Positions 40,031 through 57,603 are shown, counted from the first letter of the stretch. The stretch: 64,000 nucleotides of DNA from Cyanoderma ruficeps (GCA_008694505.1 VZDJ01007747.1:868001-932000), one strand, 5' to 3'. Program-made: numbers and translations. The notes: generated by a model not told the origin, from the letters alone.

Positions 40031-43000
40031 CAAGCAGCTCTGGAGACATTTCCAGTGTAAGTCTTCCCAGAGATGTGAGATGCCTACAGCATAGTACACA
40101 TTGCTGGAAAAAGATTGCCTCCATGCCCTTGATGCCTGGATGGTCAGAAGGCTTAGACATGACAAGCAGACAGGGTTTAGCTTCATTTGGCACCAAGGGT
40201 GAAATGCAGTTTTCACAGCCTGGAAAAGCTGTAAAGAGCCCCTTTATTTTTCCATTGCTCTACATGGAAGACACATGGCCCAGCTTATCACGGCTACACC
40301 AGGAGAACCAACACAGGGGATGCTGTAGGGCAGAGACCTTGACTTCAGCTTGGGGGCTGATGAAAACCAAATGTGAGCCGTCACCATGAAGAATTCACAT
40401 CCCAGCCGCTTGTGCTGCCCACGGGCTCAGTACCCTGCTCTGCCTTAAACACTTTCCACAGGGGAGGAGGTGTGCACACAGAGCCTGTTTAATTAGGCGT
40501 TGTGTAGGAAGGATGAACTCTATCCCAAGTGAGATGGAGAATTGCATGTCTCCTCCAGATGGTGAAAGTAGGTTTTTTCTTTAAGGCAGGAGAAAATAAG
40601 CAGGTGTGAGCATGGGGCCTACCTGTATTGGTTTAAATCAGCAACTTTAAGCAAACTCAGTGTTCTCATCAGAAAAGGGGAAAAATAAACAGCTGAGCAC
40701 TGTGATTCATTTACACTTCAAATATACTTTGAGTTGGTTATTCCTCAATTAATCAAATAGCTGGTGTATCCCTAAAGTAGTATAAAGTGACACGCTGTGT
40801 GAAATCAATTTTCCCTTCCAAAATCATTAAATTCAGTAGCCTGTGACTACATCCCTGCTAATTCTAGTACCGGTCCTTTCATCCTCCATTAACTTTGGCA
40901 CGCCTAACAGGCTGTCAAAAATAATTTCCCAGAACGTAAATAATTCAGAAATTAAAAATTAATAAATAATAACAGAGAGCTACTGGGAGATAGACTGGGT
41001 CAATTAGTCAGCTCTGCATTCTGTTTCTTCGCAGCAGGGGGGCAGCCACATTCGTTACTAGAATCTTTCCTCTGATTCCTAGGTCTGATTTACGGATCTT
41101 CATTACTGGATCCAGTCAGACACAATTACCTCCATCACTATCTCAGTTCCTAACTTCAAAGAAACACACATTTTCTTGTCTGCTTTTTTTCTCCTTGCAG
41201 CAGCCTCAGCTTGACGTCCCTGGAATTTCTTCCACGCAGACTAATTAATAAGACTTTGACTTATCATATTCACTTCTCTTCTTTGATGTCCTACCTTAGT
41301 CAATCATCCTATTTAATTAGAATTTCAATGATAACTTTACTTATCTCGTGGCTAGATGTAAATTAAAATAACGGGATTTTAATTCTCTTTCTTACAGGGT
41401 TATGACATTTTTGACAGAAAAAGTTTCAACCCAAATACGATATTATGTACTTCCTATGCTAGGACTGCATTCCACTAAATTGTTTTTCCCTTTGCTACAA
41501 AATAATTTTGCTTGTTTAACAAGCTCCACTGAAATGGAAATGAACTACAGCTTCTCATAACGTAATTTGCACAGGTCTGTGTTGTGGAAGGTTATGTTGA
41601 TAGAAATTAGTATAATCAGATTGTGACACATGCCACATAGTTAACAAGGAAAGGGAATGAGATTTGTAAGGAAAAAATCAGCTCTGGAGAGACAGTGGAG
41701 CCAATGACCTCTTCTTTCTCCCCTTTCCAACAGTTGCTAATACTTTTCCAAGGTTTCTTGTTTCCTTTCCACATTTATGGACCTAAGCCTGTCAGTTGTA
41801 TCCAAGCAGCATCTGAGGTTGGATTCTGACTTCAATGAGACATTTCTAAAAAGCGTATTCATACACTGTTCACGGAAACGGTATCGTGCCTGTGACTTAA
41901 CATGAGCAGCACACCCCTCAGCCATCACATCTTTTCCTCTCTGCAGCACCCAGTATGTGTTTGCCCACAGGCTCGCTTTCCTTCCCATGCCTCTTAGAAT
42001 TCGCCAGTCTAGACTGGTACAACAGCAAGTGAATATGAGTGAAAACATTTCGCATTTTTTAATTGAAGCTTATTGTGGAGAAAAGCCCTAGAGGGATCCA
42101 TGAAGAGAAGTTAATGGGACAGTGGAATTCTCCTGGGGCCTGGTAGATTCTTAGAAGTGGTACAGAAATGTGAGGAAAGTATAAGGGGATCCAGCCAGGC
42201 TTATCAAGCCATATCCCTTTGGGAAATCTCACTCTTACTCTGTTGGAACTTTCTATGTGACCAAGCAAATGGTCATGCACATAGATAGGAGCTTTCAGTA
42301 AAAAGAGAGATCAAGAGAGGACCATGTGGAAAAGAAAGAAAGGATGATCAACATACCAAGAATTGGTCTTAAATGGTGAACAAAGCGTTATTCTGATGCA
42401 TTAAACAGAATATAGTGACAACCTGCTTGCTGGTGCAAAATACATTCCATTACTAAACTGCCATCAGTTTATCTTTCCAATCGGCTCTGGTGGAAAAGAG
42501 GTTTATAGTTTTGCACTGTCGATAAGCAAGTGCACCCTGGATAATAATAAGCCAGCCTCCACTTTTCTCAATGAAAAAGGCCCTCAACCTCAGGTGCTAT
42601 GCTTCCACTGACATCCTAGAAGGGAAAAAAATGGATTTTCTAGGATGCCACTCCTATTTTTCCACACTGTTGGACCGCGCATTTGCTAATCCATCCCCTT
42701 CAAGGATAGAAGAAAATGCAGAAAGAGTTAATGAGATGTTGGATGTGGAAAATGACTGCTCCCAAAAGAGATGTTTTGGTCCTGTGAAGAGGTAGGAGTA
42801 GTAGAGAACATGAATCACTTGACTAATCTGTACAAAATGGGCTTAGTGAGTTTCTGCTTCAAATTTTATCCCCACATTAGATAGCATTAAACCAGTTGTC
42901 ATTAAGCTAACATTTCTAGGTGCTCTGGTGAGCCGTTTGCCTGATAGCCCTGTTTCTCTTACAGAAAGAACTGAAAATGCTTGAAAAACTAGGACAGTAC

Positions 43001-44284
43001 ATCAGCAGAAGCAAATGGCTGGAATTTAATTGACAATTTCTAAAACTTACAGTGGTTGAGTTTAGAGCCTAAATGGGGTGAGTTCAAAAACGTATCAATA
43101 CTATTGTCAATAACAAAATAGTTACCTGTTGCACTGACAACATCTAAACAATTCTATCATAATTTAACAGTGTTGTTCTTTAACAATTGTATTCTGATAC
43201 ACTTTTATATTTAGGCATGATTATTTAATCTAATTTAATTGGCTTTCTTATTCCCCTCAGGGTTCTGGGCCTAGAAAGTTCATGTTAAATACTCTAATTG
43301 CTCTGAAATGTACTTGTCTTCTAAAATATGCTCCTATTTTAAATATACCCTAAAATCTAGTTCATACATATTTCCTCTTCTTTCATGAATTAAAAAATAA
43401 TTCTGGTTTTCATGATTTGCACTTAAAAAGAGTCAATAATTAACCAAAATAATAATTATAGATTGAAAACAGGGAGGGTGCAGTACAACAAACTGTGAGT
43501 TACAAACACATAAATAAGGCCAGGAGCACACATCAAAGCTTTCTGAGCACCTGCTAATCTCCAAAAGCAGAGCTGAAGCCACTAACGATGGTTGCAGCAG
43601 CACCCTACATACTTAATGTGTGGGTCCTTGAGTGAGTACCATTGTGGAACAGTGCTCAGGTCACCAGAGCAAAAGAGCATTTGGGTGCTCAGAAACAGTG
43701 GCCCCAATTCCATCCTCCTTGCAGATGGTGATTTCCCATTGATGCTGTATGAAGATTTTGACAGTGCGAGTCAGCATCAATTATGGCAGCAGCCACAAGG
43801 CATTCACACACACCGTGAGAAGGAGGGGATGGACTTGGTGGGAACACCACTGCCACCAGATGATGGAGAGCAGAAATTATGGAAACGTGTGCCTTAAAAT
43901 CTCTTGGTCTTTCAGGAGTCAGAACCAGATGGTGGGGTGGGATAGAGCTCCATTAACAGAGGCCGGATGCTGATTTCAGAACACAGAGGCAGCTCTACTT
44001 GTCAAGGTGCTCCTCAGCTTGGCAGGGACCTGGGGGTTTGGGATGGGAGCTGAAGCAAATATCTGGGAGAAGTTTCTCCTTTCTTTCCTATCAACACAGT
44101 GTTTAATGAAAAGGCGAGTGGCTGTCAGAGGTACCTTCTGTGCATTTAGATTTTAATATGGCAGATCTGGCACCACTGGAATGGTGTTTCTGGCTACTGA
44201 CAAGCCATCCTATAGTCCCTTAGCTCTTGCTATTTCCTTTCTTTTCTTTTCTCAGGGGTCTACCAGAGGTGATTAAATAGATTT

Positions 44285-44418
44285 CACAGAACATTCTGAG
44301 TTTGAAGGGACCCACAAGGATCATTGAGTCCAATTCTTAAGAGAATAGCCCATACAGGGATTGAACCCACAACCATGGTGTTATTAGCACCATGCTCACA
44401 CCAAATGAGATAATCTCA
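44285..44418 (-). mobile_element. tRNA-Ile-derived SINE with CR1-like tail (TguSINE1-type)
   Basis: Read on the minus strand, the right half (about 44346-44418) follows tRNA-Ile(AAT). It has an A-box-like TTATCTCATTTGGT, the anticodon-arm string TGGTGCTAATAAC, the B box GGTTCAATCC, and an acceptor-side end GTATGGGCTA. The left half continues as a CR1 3' tail (GGACTCAATGATCCTTGTGG, then GGTCCCTTCAAACTC, ending near ATTCTGTGA). A tRNA-Ile head joined to a CR1 tail is the described structure of TguSINE1, known from passerine birds. Several substitutions show it is an old, inactive copy. It is not a functional tRNA gene: the cloverleaf is degraded and fused to the CR1 tail. Confidence 0.85.
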
Positions 44419-45119
44419 AAAGTCAGAAAATGTGACCCAGCTCAGGACACTTGGGCAATGCTTACAGATGAAGACAAGAGGATGTATTAAGGGAGAGTTC
44501 CACTAGCTGTGTCCTTTTCCCCCTACACTTTTCCTAGGTACCTGTGGCCTGGAAATGGGAGGTTGAATCAGGTGGACCTTTGACCTGACCAGCAAGGAAA
44601 GGTTTATAACTTCATGCTCCTGTGTGAGCACCTGCCCCAGAGCATGTGACACAGTGAGTACAGCAAGGAGGTGTTAAGGCAAATGTGGGTATTGTGTAGC
44701 TCTCCAGAGGGCCCAGTTTTGGGATTAGCCTGTCTGTCTGGTCCAGTGCCCGGGAGGGCCAGTGCTGGTCAGGAGCGAGGGCATCTTGAGGGGAACAGAG
44801 CATGCCAAGGACAGCTCTGCAGTGTTCCAGGCAAGGCTTTCGAGGGATTCTGGGGGACCAGCATTTCCTTGTGGAAGTTTTGTGTAAGACACACGGTTCC
44901 CAGGCGTGTCACGTGCCAGTCTGCCGCAGAAAAGTGTGTATGATTGACTTGTAATTCAGAGCTTAGAACAGAAGGATGCAGAATGGCTTCCAGCCCATAG
45001 CTACATGGCTCCGCTTCATTACCATCATGAAGCACAAACCCTTCTTTCCGAGGACAGAAGCCGACATTTTAGTTAAATATTTTTTCGGTAAAACACACAA
45101 TAAATAAAACAGGGCAGCC
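44419..45119. other. Short intergenic stretch before the RPL34 promoter
   Basis: Unique sequence of rising GC content between the SINE and the RPL34 CpG island. Open frames on both strands have no recognisable products. A transcript divergent from RPL34 could lie here, but no exon boundaries are evident. Confidence 0.6.
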
Positions 45120-45600
45120 ATCCCTCCTGCTCTCGATCCCACCGCCGAGCGGCGTCCTTCCCCGCTTCAGCCGTACAACATGGCGCCACCATGCACCACG
45201 TTCCGTACAACATGGCAGTGCCCACTCGCCACCCTGTCTGGTAGACGGACTCCAGCGCGCAGGCGCTGCTATTTCTTCCGGGTTCCAGCGCGCCGCTATT
45301 TCAATGTTGATCCGCGCATTTCTGCTTCCTCTTCCGGGTCCGGCGGCGCCAGGTATGGCGGCGGGCAACCGAGGGCTTTGGCTGCCCATCCGCCTCCATC
45401 CGCGACCGGGCGGGCGGCGAACGCGATCCGAGGCTCCGAGGGGCTGTGGGGAGGGACCGGCGGCGCTGCTGCTGCCCGCGCGTGGGCTGGAGTGGGGGGC
45501 AGAGCTGCCCGGCAGAGAGGCCCGGCCTCCACAGGCCTCCGCGGTGGCGTTCCCGAGCAGGGCCGGCGTCTCTCGGAGCTGCGAATGAGGCTTGTGCTGA
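45120..45600 (+). promoter_or_regulatory. RPL34: RPL34 CpG-island promoter
   Basis: GC- and CpG-rich DNA flanks the TOP start inside an otherwise AT-rich region. Visible motifs are two ETS-type CTTCCGG sites (45275-45281 and 45331-45337), an NRF1-like GCGCAGGCGC (45257-45266), and two copies of CCGTACAACATGGC (45171-45184 and 45203-45216). The first of these reads on into a YY1-like AACATGGCGCC. This is typical of TATA-less ribosomal-protein promoters. Long open frames here are a by-product of GC content. In human a divergent noncoding transcript starts at the equivalent place; whether one does here cannot be read from sequence. Confidence 0.8.
45325..45352 (+). other. RPL34: RPL34 noncoding exon 1 with 5'TOP start
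   Basis: A pyrimidine tract, CTTCCTCTTCC (45325-45335), followed by a short GC-rich stretch ending in CAG|GTATGG (donor GT at 45353) is what a vertebrate ribosomal-protein gene start looks like. Such mRNAs begin with C and a run of pyrimidines (5'TOP), which places their translation under mTOR/LARP1 control. The matching acceptor is TTTAG at 45921-45925, giving a 573-bp first intron. The exact start nucleotide is inferred; any C from 45322 to 45328 would fit. Confidence 0.75.
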
Positions 45601-45934
45601 CTATAAAATACGTAGCTGCTAAAGCCTTAAGCCGTTCCTCAGGAGAGCGTGACATAATCCGGGCAAGATCAGGATGTTTGAACAGTGTTCAAGTTAGTTC
45701 GGGTGAATCTTCATTGCGGATCGCATCGTGCCCGCTGCCATGGCATTTTGTTCTCTAATGTAGTTGTGTTGGCTGTCGCTGTTCAGGAAAGGCTTTAGTT
45801 TTATTAATATCGAATCGGCAGCTGCTTATTCACATCTGGCTCAGTACGGGTGATCCTGTGAGACGTGAACTTCCCTGTGGACGTCGAGCTCTTAACTAGT
45901 GCCGCTTTGGTTTTGACTTATTTAGGGGTGAAAA

Positions 45935-48734
<2,800 letters not shown>

Positions 48735-48755
48735 ATCTATTTGTAGTTTCAGCCC

Positions 48756-48761
48756 AATAAA
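48756..48761 (+). terminator. RPL34: RPL34 poly(A) signal AATAAA
   Basis: A canonical AATAAA lies 22 bases after the RPL34 stop codon and is followed by a GT-rich stretch (TGTGTCCTGT near 48781). This implies cleavage near 48775-48780 and the very short 3' UTR usual for ribosomal-protein mRNAs. Confidence 0.92.
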
Positions 48762-49031
48762 TGAAATCTCCACTTACTCTTGTGTCCTGTCATTCATTCC
48801 ATGTGCACCTCAAAGCTGGTAGGAGCTGCTGCTTCTCACAGGTTGTACAGTGCAGAGCTGTGTTTTGCTGCAACAAAACCTGTAAGTCAGGATGATCTGT
48901 TCAATGCTGACTGCTGACAGGGGAATCAAGCAGCTGGAAGGAAGTCTGGTTGAACAGGACTCCCACCCCAGCTCAGGCTCAGTCATGTAGAGGGATTGGA
49001 GTAACTTTCAGCAGTGCTGGTTTTCTTTCAG

Positions 49032-49112
49032 CAGCTGTTGATGAAGTCATTGGAGGAGTTGGCACAGAAGGAAGTTGAGACTTTGGAAAACAAGAGCAAA
49101 CAAAAAGGACAG
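49032..49112 (+). other. Candidate orphan exon between RPL34 and OSTC
   Basis: A pyrimidine-rich acceptor (TTTTCTTTCAG, ending 49031) and a donor (CAG|GTAATA at 49113) bound an 81-nt segment. It is open in one frame (about 49005-49118) and reads LMKSLEELAQKEVETL among other Lys/Glu-rich residues. I recognise no family. Joining it after RPL34 exon 4 gives an early stop, so it is not a normal RPL34 coding exon. It could be an upstream noncoding exon of OSTC, a lncRNA exon, or chance. Confidence 0.25.
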
Positions 49113-50493
49113 GTAATATAAGCCTAGGGTAGATTTTTTTTAATTGTATGTGGTATTACTCAAGTGAGGGTGGAGAGAATAGTCTTAGCTTTTCAAAGCC
49201 AGTGCTGTATCCACCAGACGGTTGCATACTGCTACATTTGGATCTGGAAGAAAAGCTGCAGCTTCTGTATCCTGTTAGATCTTCCTGGGTCAGCAGTTAT
49301 AGGTACCCACAGAGCTCCAGGGTGCAGCTAGGACAGACCTTAAAAGGCTTCCTGATTTAGAGTAGCCATTTGGGCCTCTGGTCCTGAAATTTGAACCCAG
49401 GTTTGTTGGTTTATCATCAAGGCTGTAATGTAAAAAGTGAAAATGGCTTTGCTTCATTCTGTTTTGTAGAGACTAAATGTGTCCCTTAACACTACCCAGG
49501 AGTGTTACAACACAGTCGGGATGATTCTTGCTTTGCCTGTATGTGCAGTGGTATTCCTCAGCCCCAACTTGGAATTTTAAACTGCTTTTAGTATCTGACG
49601 GGCATCTATTTTTACCGGTTTTTAACCAATAACTTTTTTTAAAAAGCAGTGAGCTCCACCATGAGGGTAAGTAAGGAGGAGAAATAATTACTGAGCATAC
49701 AGGCTAAGGGAGTGCCACCTGAAGGAGTTTCTGAGGTCACCTGTGGAGTCTGCTCAGACTGTGGCTCAGAGATGTGTGCAGGTTGCTCCTGAGTGCATGC
49801 TGCCTTTTTACCCTGTCTCGCTGTGTCAGCTGTACAGCTAAGGGACAGAGGATGGAAGGCTGAGTTGAAAAGCCCTTCTGGTGACAGTGAACTGGGGCTT
49901 TGGGTGAGGTGCCTGGCAACTCAGCTGCCTCCTGGGTGTGACAGCAGAAGGTGGCTCTGGTCCAGGATGTGACTTAATACCGTGCATAGTGAAAGGAGTT
50001 GTACCTCCTCAAGGATTTCTTCACAGTACTAAGGAGCTAAAATAATTCTCAATATTCTCAAAATGGATAAATGTTGTAGCTTGAAGTGTGCAAAGCATTT
50101 CTCCTCAGCTCAGGTGCAAAGACTGTAGCTCATTTAAGGAGATTTTGACTACTACTCTAACGTTTTTAGGTGCTGTTACTATAGTTACTTTACAAGGTTA
50201 ACGTTTCCTTAGTTGTCTTACTGTTCTAGTACAAACTTCAGTACTTCAGCATGCTGGGGAAAAAATAAAAAAGCAATGAGGGCAGGTGTGTGTAACCTGC
50301 CCCTGTTTTGCGTTAAAGGCTGTGAGATTAGACTTTTTCTTCTGGCTTTTGGAAAGAAGTAGAGATGGAGGGAAAATAATTTTGGAATAATGAGGATAAA
50401 TGTCATAGACATCTGTTGACGGGCACTGAGAGGGGGGATTCTTCCAAACAGGAAGGCTAAGACTGAAAACAGCTAGCCATAAATGACATGACT

Positions 50494-50508
50494 GCACTAG
50501 AGGGCAAC
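50494..50508 (+). promoter_or_regulatory. CTCF-like motif upstream of OSTC
   Basis: GCACTAGAGGGCAAC matches the CTCF core with two mismatches near its edges. It lies between RPL34 and OSTC, about 1.2 kb before the OSTC start codon. Confidence 0.4.
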
Positions 50509-51717
50509 AGTTATGACTTAGAAGTGGTATTGCCACTACAGGCAGAAATCAAAGTAGTCATTAGGCAGTGTGTCAGTGAAATGGTAATAAGGCCCGTAAT
50601 AGTTTTAAAACTGTCGGGGCAGCTGGCTGCAGTATAGGAATGGGGACAGATATCTGGGGAAGGGCTGTGCAGTGAGAAGTGGGCTGGGTAGCGGGGAGGT
50701 GGGCGAGTTCAGCTGGCGCGTGTGCTTTGAAATGCGCTCCTGTAACCTGGAGTGAAGAGTTCTTCCCCGCCCCTTGGAGCAAGAGGAACTAGAGGCTTCC
50801 ACTCAAAAGGGGGAGTTTTTCTGGCGTGCTGCCTGGCTGCTGTTCTCCAAAGGGAGCTGAGGACAGAGGCGGGAGGGGCCCGGCCGATGAGGTGTCAGCA
50901 CACTTAGAGGAGCGTGTGGGCTGTAATACACGGTACCTGCTTGCTCCCAGCAGCGACTGGTGTGATGTGCCTTTTCCTCCCTGGTCTGTGCAGCTGTCGG
51001 GGTCAGCATGGGCACCACATCCCATGGTCCGGGCAAGGGGCAACCCAGCCCCACGCTCAACTACAGACACAGGGACTGGGGTGAGGCCTACTACAGAACT
51101 GTGTTTGCTCGCAGCGTCTGCATCTCCCCAGCCTGACTGTACAAACTCACACGCGGGACATGGCTTTTCCTTTCCCCCGCCGGAAAACTGCATCAGCACA
51201 TGGGTGCCCAAAGGGTGTCCCTACTCGGTGGCAGGGGTTGCGGCGCCGGCGTTGCCCCGGCTGCAGGCAGAGTCCCGCGAGTGACGCGCCGGGAAGGCCA
51301 GCAGCACTCGCGGGTCTCGGGGCGGCCACGTGGCTGCCCGGCCCAGGGGCGGGGCCCGCGCCAGGCCGCGCCTCCGCCCCGCCGCAGGCACCCAGCGCCG
51401 ACACGTCAGGGCTGCCGGGTCCTGGCAGGTAACTAAAATTATCGACCATTCCATGGAGTACTGCCCGCGGTCCCATGTTTTTATGCAGACAAAAAAATGG
51501 TTGTTATGAGTATATCATTTAAGCCTGGTCTCAAATTTCTAGTGCTTTGTTTAGTTCGTCTTTTTAAAATGGCAATGTTTTTCCCCTGTCAGGGCGTGAC
51601 AGCCCGTTTCCGTTTCCGCCTTCGTGTCTGTGGCGGAGCGCGGCGGCGGCGGGAGGGAGCGGACAGCGGCGGGAGGGAGCAGCCGTGCCGCGGCCGCCCC
51701 GGGACCGCACTGCGGCC

Positions 51718-55031
<3,314 letters not shown>

Positions 55032-55646
55032 TACCTCTTGTGCTGCGTGAAAATTCAAGCTGAATTTACTCCTCTTCACGAAGTGTTTTAAGAAGAAACG
55101 GCAAGAAACAAGTTCCATAGTCACCATCAACAGCAAAGAGACCTGGCCATGAGAAACAACTAGGGGAAGAGGGCTTTCTCTGCAAACTAACTCTCACTAC
55201 CAGTGGCTGATCTGTAGTTTTCAAGCAATGTTTTATCATTTCTGATGTAGAGCTTTTGAAAAAGAGAAAGTTATATAGCTGAGTATGTCTTTTATATTCC
55301 ATCTCAGTATGAAGTAGAGAATCTACCTTTAGCTCTACCTGAAGAGTATTTGCCATTGATGGTTCTTTGTTGCAGGTCTGTCTCCTCTTCCCTGTGTGGG
55401 ACAATTATGTATGTGAATCAGAGAAGAAACACTCAAAACATTGGTTTCCAAGTTGTAATCAGAAAATTAGTAACTTTGGGTGCTTTACAGCCAGAATACA
55501 ATGTGTCTGAAATTATTATGAAGGCATCTTTGGCCTTGATATTAATGATATTAATTTGCTCTATTTGAGCAAATCCAGACATGCACTGGGAAGGGCAAAC
55601 TGTATGAATGTGCATTTTTTAAAGAAAAAGTGTACAAAAGGAGCCA

Positions 55647-55652
55647 AATAAA
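55647..55652 (+). terminator. OSTC: OSTC poly(A) signal AATAAA
   Basis: AATAAA lies about 615 bases after the OSTC stop codon and is followed by T-rich sequence. It defines a last exon of roughly 55013-55670, nearly all 3' UTR. No earlier canonical signal was seen between the stop codon and this site. Confidence 0.75.
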
Positions 55653-55670
55653 GCTTATTTTCTAAAAAAT

Positions 55671-57603
55671 TATTTTAATTTCTTGCAACTTGTAAAGCTT
55701 TTTTCTTGTGTGCATGGACTGTTCTACATTCAGACATGAGTTGCCATACCATGACCACGTGATTTCAGCTTTGTTTTTCACTGTTGGATAATGATTTTAT
55801 TTTCTTTTTTAGTATCAGGGACAAGAAGCCTCATTTTCCGTGAATTTGTACTGTATGCAGACAACATGCTGTTATCAGTAGCCCAGAAAACTTACTTCTG
55901 AGGCTGCTGCTTTTTTGTGTGAGGCAAAGTTCCAGTTTAATTTGTCTTAATTTTAAAAGATTCAATGTTGCTGAAATATTTCATTCATGTATTGCATTTC
56001 GTGGGAAGGAAATATCCCTCTGAATTACCATAAATGTCTTTTTTTGCAACCTATATGTGTCTGAAGCACTACTTTAATCAGTATAATGATATAAAGTAGA
56101 AAAGTTATTTATTCCTGTAATTGTGAAGTAAGCATTACTGTTCACATACTTAACAAATTTCTGAGCTAGTTGTTAATCATTCCTCAGGATATGTCACTTC
56201 CACTGCCTCATTCTTATATACAATGTGACACTTTTGCATCTGTTCATCTTACATGTTTGTCAGTAAGATTTCAGGTAGTTTAAGCTGTTTTATGAGGCTC
56301 GTAAGTGCAAAATTTCCAGTCTTTTTGACATGGTTATCTTTTGGTCACTCTGGTTTTGGCCAGACACTTGCTTACCCTTCAGGAGGGAGTATTGATATCA
56401 TGTATGTAAGTACCTGGATCTTAAGTCATCTTGTTGAACACTCTGAGAGGCAAGTCAAACCAGAAAGTCAGTTCACTGGCTGTTATCAAGACTCTTCTGG
56501 CTCAGTGCTTGTTGTAGTGCAGTTGAGCTTCAGCCTCCCAAGTTGGCAGCTGGTTCTAAATGAGCAGGCTCTTGAACAGTGATTTGAAAGTCACAGTTCA
56601 GTGCTTGTGCTTTTGAAGTGTCTTTCACTGTAATTGCAGGCCACGTGATGTAACTTGAAACAACAATTGAAGCAGGTGTAATTGCAAGGTAGAAGATAAT
56701 TTTGGGACAGTAAAACTAGGTGACTCCTGCAACAAATAAGGCTGAAGGAACATCACGGTTTTTTTGGTCACAGACTCCCAGCTAGGTCTGGAATGATCAT
56801 CTGCCAAAGTCTGTGTTGCAGAGAGAACCAGGAAAACAAACGAAGAGCAGAAGATGGACTACCCAGAAATGCGACGTGGTAGGTTGGAAGATGGCAGAAT
56901 TCACTGCTGGAGATTGGTTGATTTCAGATATGGTTTAGAGGCTTCTTTGTCAACCAAGGTAAAATTTCTACTGAGTCAAATACACTGCAAAGAAGAAGTA
57001 TTGCAGTGTGTTAGAGGAATCCTCTTTGCAGTAAAGAAAGACTGGTATTTTCTGTAATTGTCTGCTGTTCTCTATAGGTAACAGCAGATGGCCTCTGAAG
57101 TAGGGGCTTGGAATAGTAATAGTAATGTTTCAGTGACTGAAAAAACTTTCTGTAACTAGTGACAATATCCATCTGTGTTTTATGTTCGTATCTTCAAGGT
57201 TCAACTGAATTAGATCGTGGGTGAGAGGTTAAAAACAAGGTAAAGGTAAAGCAGGAACACATATTTTCTGAGTAAAACCAGAAATTTGGCCTGCTTCCAA
57301 GTGCAACAGAAAGAGTCAGGCTGAAGTGTAGAGGTCTTGATTTTCTGGCTGTCTTGATGGAGAAAATACTGAATGCATGGCTTCAGTATAATCTCTGAGA
57401 GATGATGCCTAGTCAGTATAGTCAGGAAGACATATAACTTGTGTAGCTCTTGAAAGTTAGTATATACATATATGAACCCTTAAATGATCTTATACTTAAT
57501 TGAGTTAAGCTGAAAAATACCTCTAGATGAAAAAGAACAGACTTTTTGACTTTCTTTACCCCCTCATTGCATTTTCCAGACTCCTGCATATGGTGGAATA
57601 GTA
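55671..57603. other. Intergenic after OSTC, no gene recognised
   Basis: AT-rich unique sequence. An open frame at 56854-57057 has an acceptor-like TGATTTCAG and a donor-like AAG|GTAAAA inside it, but no family similarity. Confidence 0.65.

Larger units (their letters stand above)
34413..44284. other. Intergenic, possible distal regulatory DNA
   Basis: No gene recognised. Two AT-rich blocks (about 34740-35260 and 40790-41420) carry several homeodomain-type TAATTA/TTAAT cores and each has a TCF/LEF-type CTTTGAT (35131-35137 and 41281-41287). They are complex, non-repetitive sequence and are candidates for conserved elements of the LEF1 upstream region, but conservation cannot be assessed here. 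Confidence 0.5.
48781..51149. other. RPL34-OSTC intergenic region
   Basis: 2.4 kb of mostly unique DNA. Apart from the splice-bounded segment at 49032-49112 and the CTCF-like site at 50494, nothing is recognised. Open frames become longer only where GC rises towards the OSTC island. Confidence 0.7.

Noticed and set aside
39943..40389. 148-codon + strand frame with an internal peptide repeat
   Set aside because: The repeated peptide comes from the 30-bp tandem duplication; antisense frames across it are just as open.
41030..41046. CTCF-like GCAGCAGGGGGGCAG
   Set aside because: An extra G breaks the spacing of the core motif.
42961..43033. CTCTTACAG acceptor-like site followed by 22 open codons (KELKMLEKLGQYI...)
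   Set aside because: There is no donor, it ends in a stop after 22 codons, and joining it to the open frame ending at 42795 gives an immediate stop. Single acceptor-like sites are common by chance.
44346..44418. Functional tRNA-Ile gene
   Set aside because: The sequence is degraded in the D arm and acceptor stem and is fused to a CR1 tail, so it is the SINE head.
45180..45758. 192-codon + strand open frame and its 119-codon antisense frame at RPL34
   Set aside because: They cross the RPL34 CpG island, the noncoding exon 1 and intron 1. Low stop-codon density from GC richness explains them.
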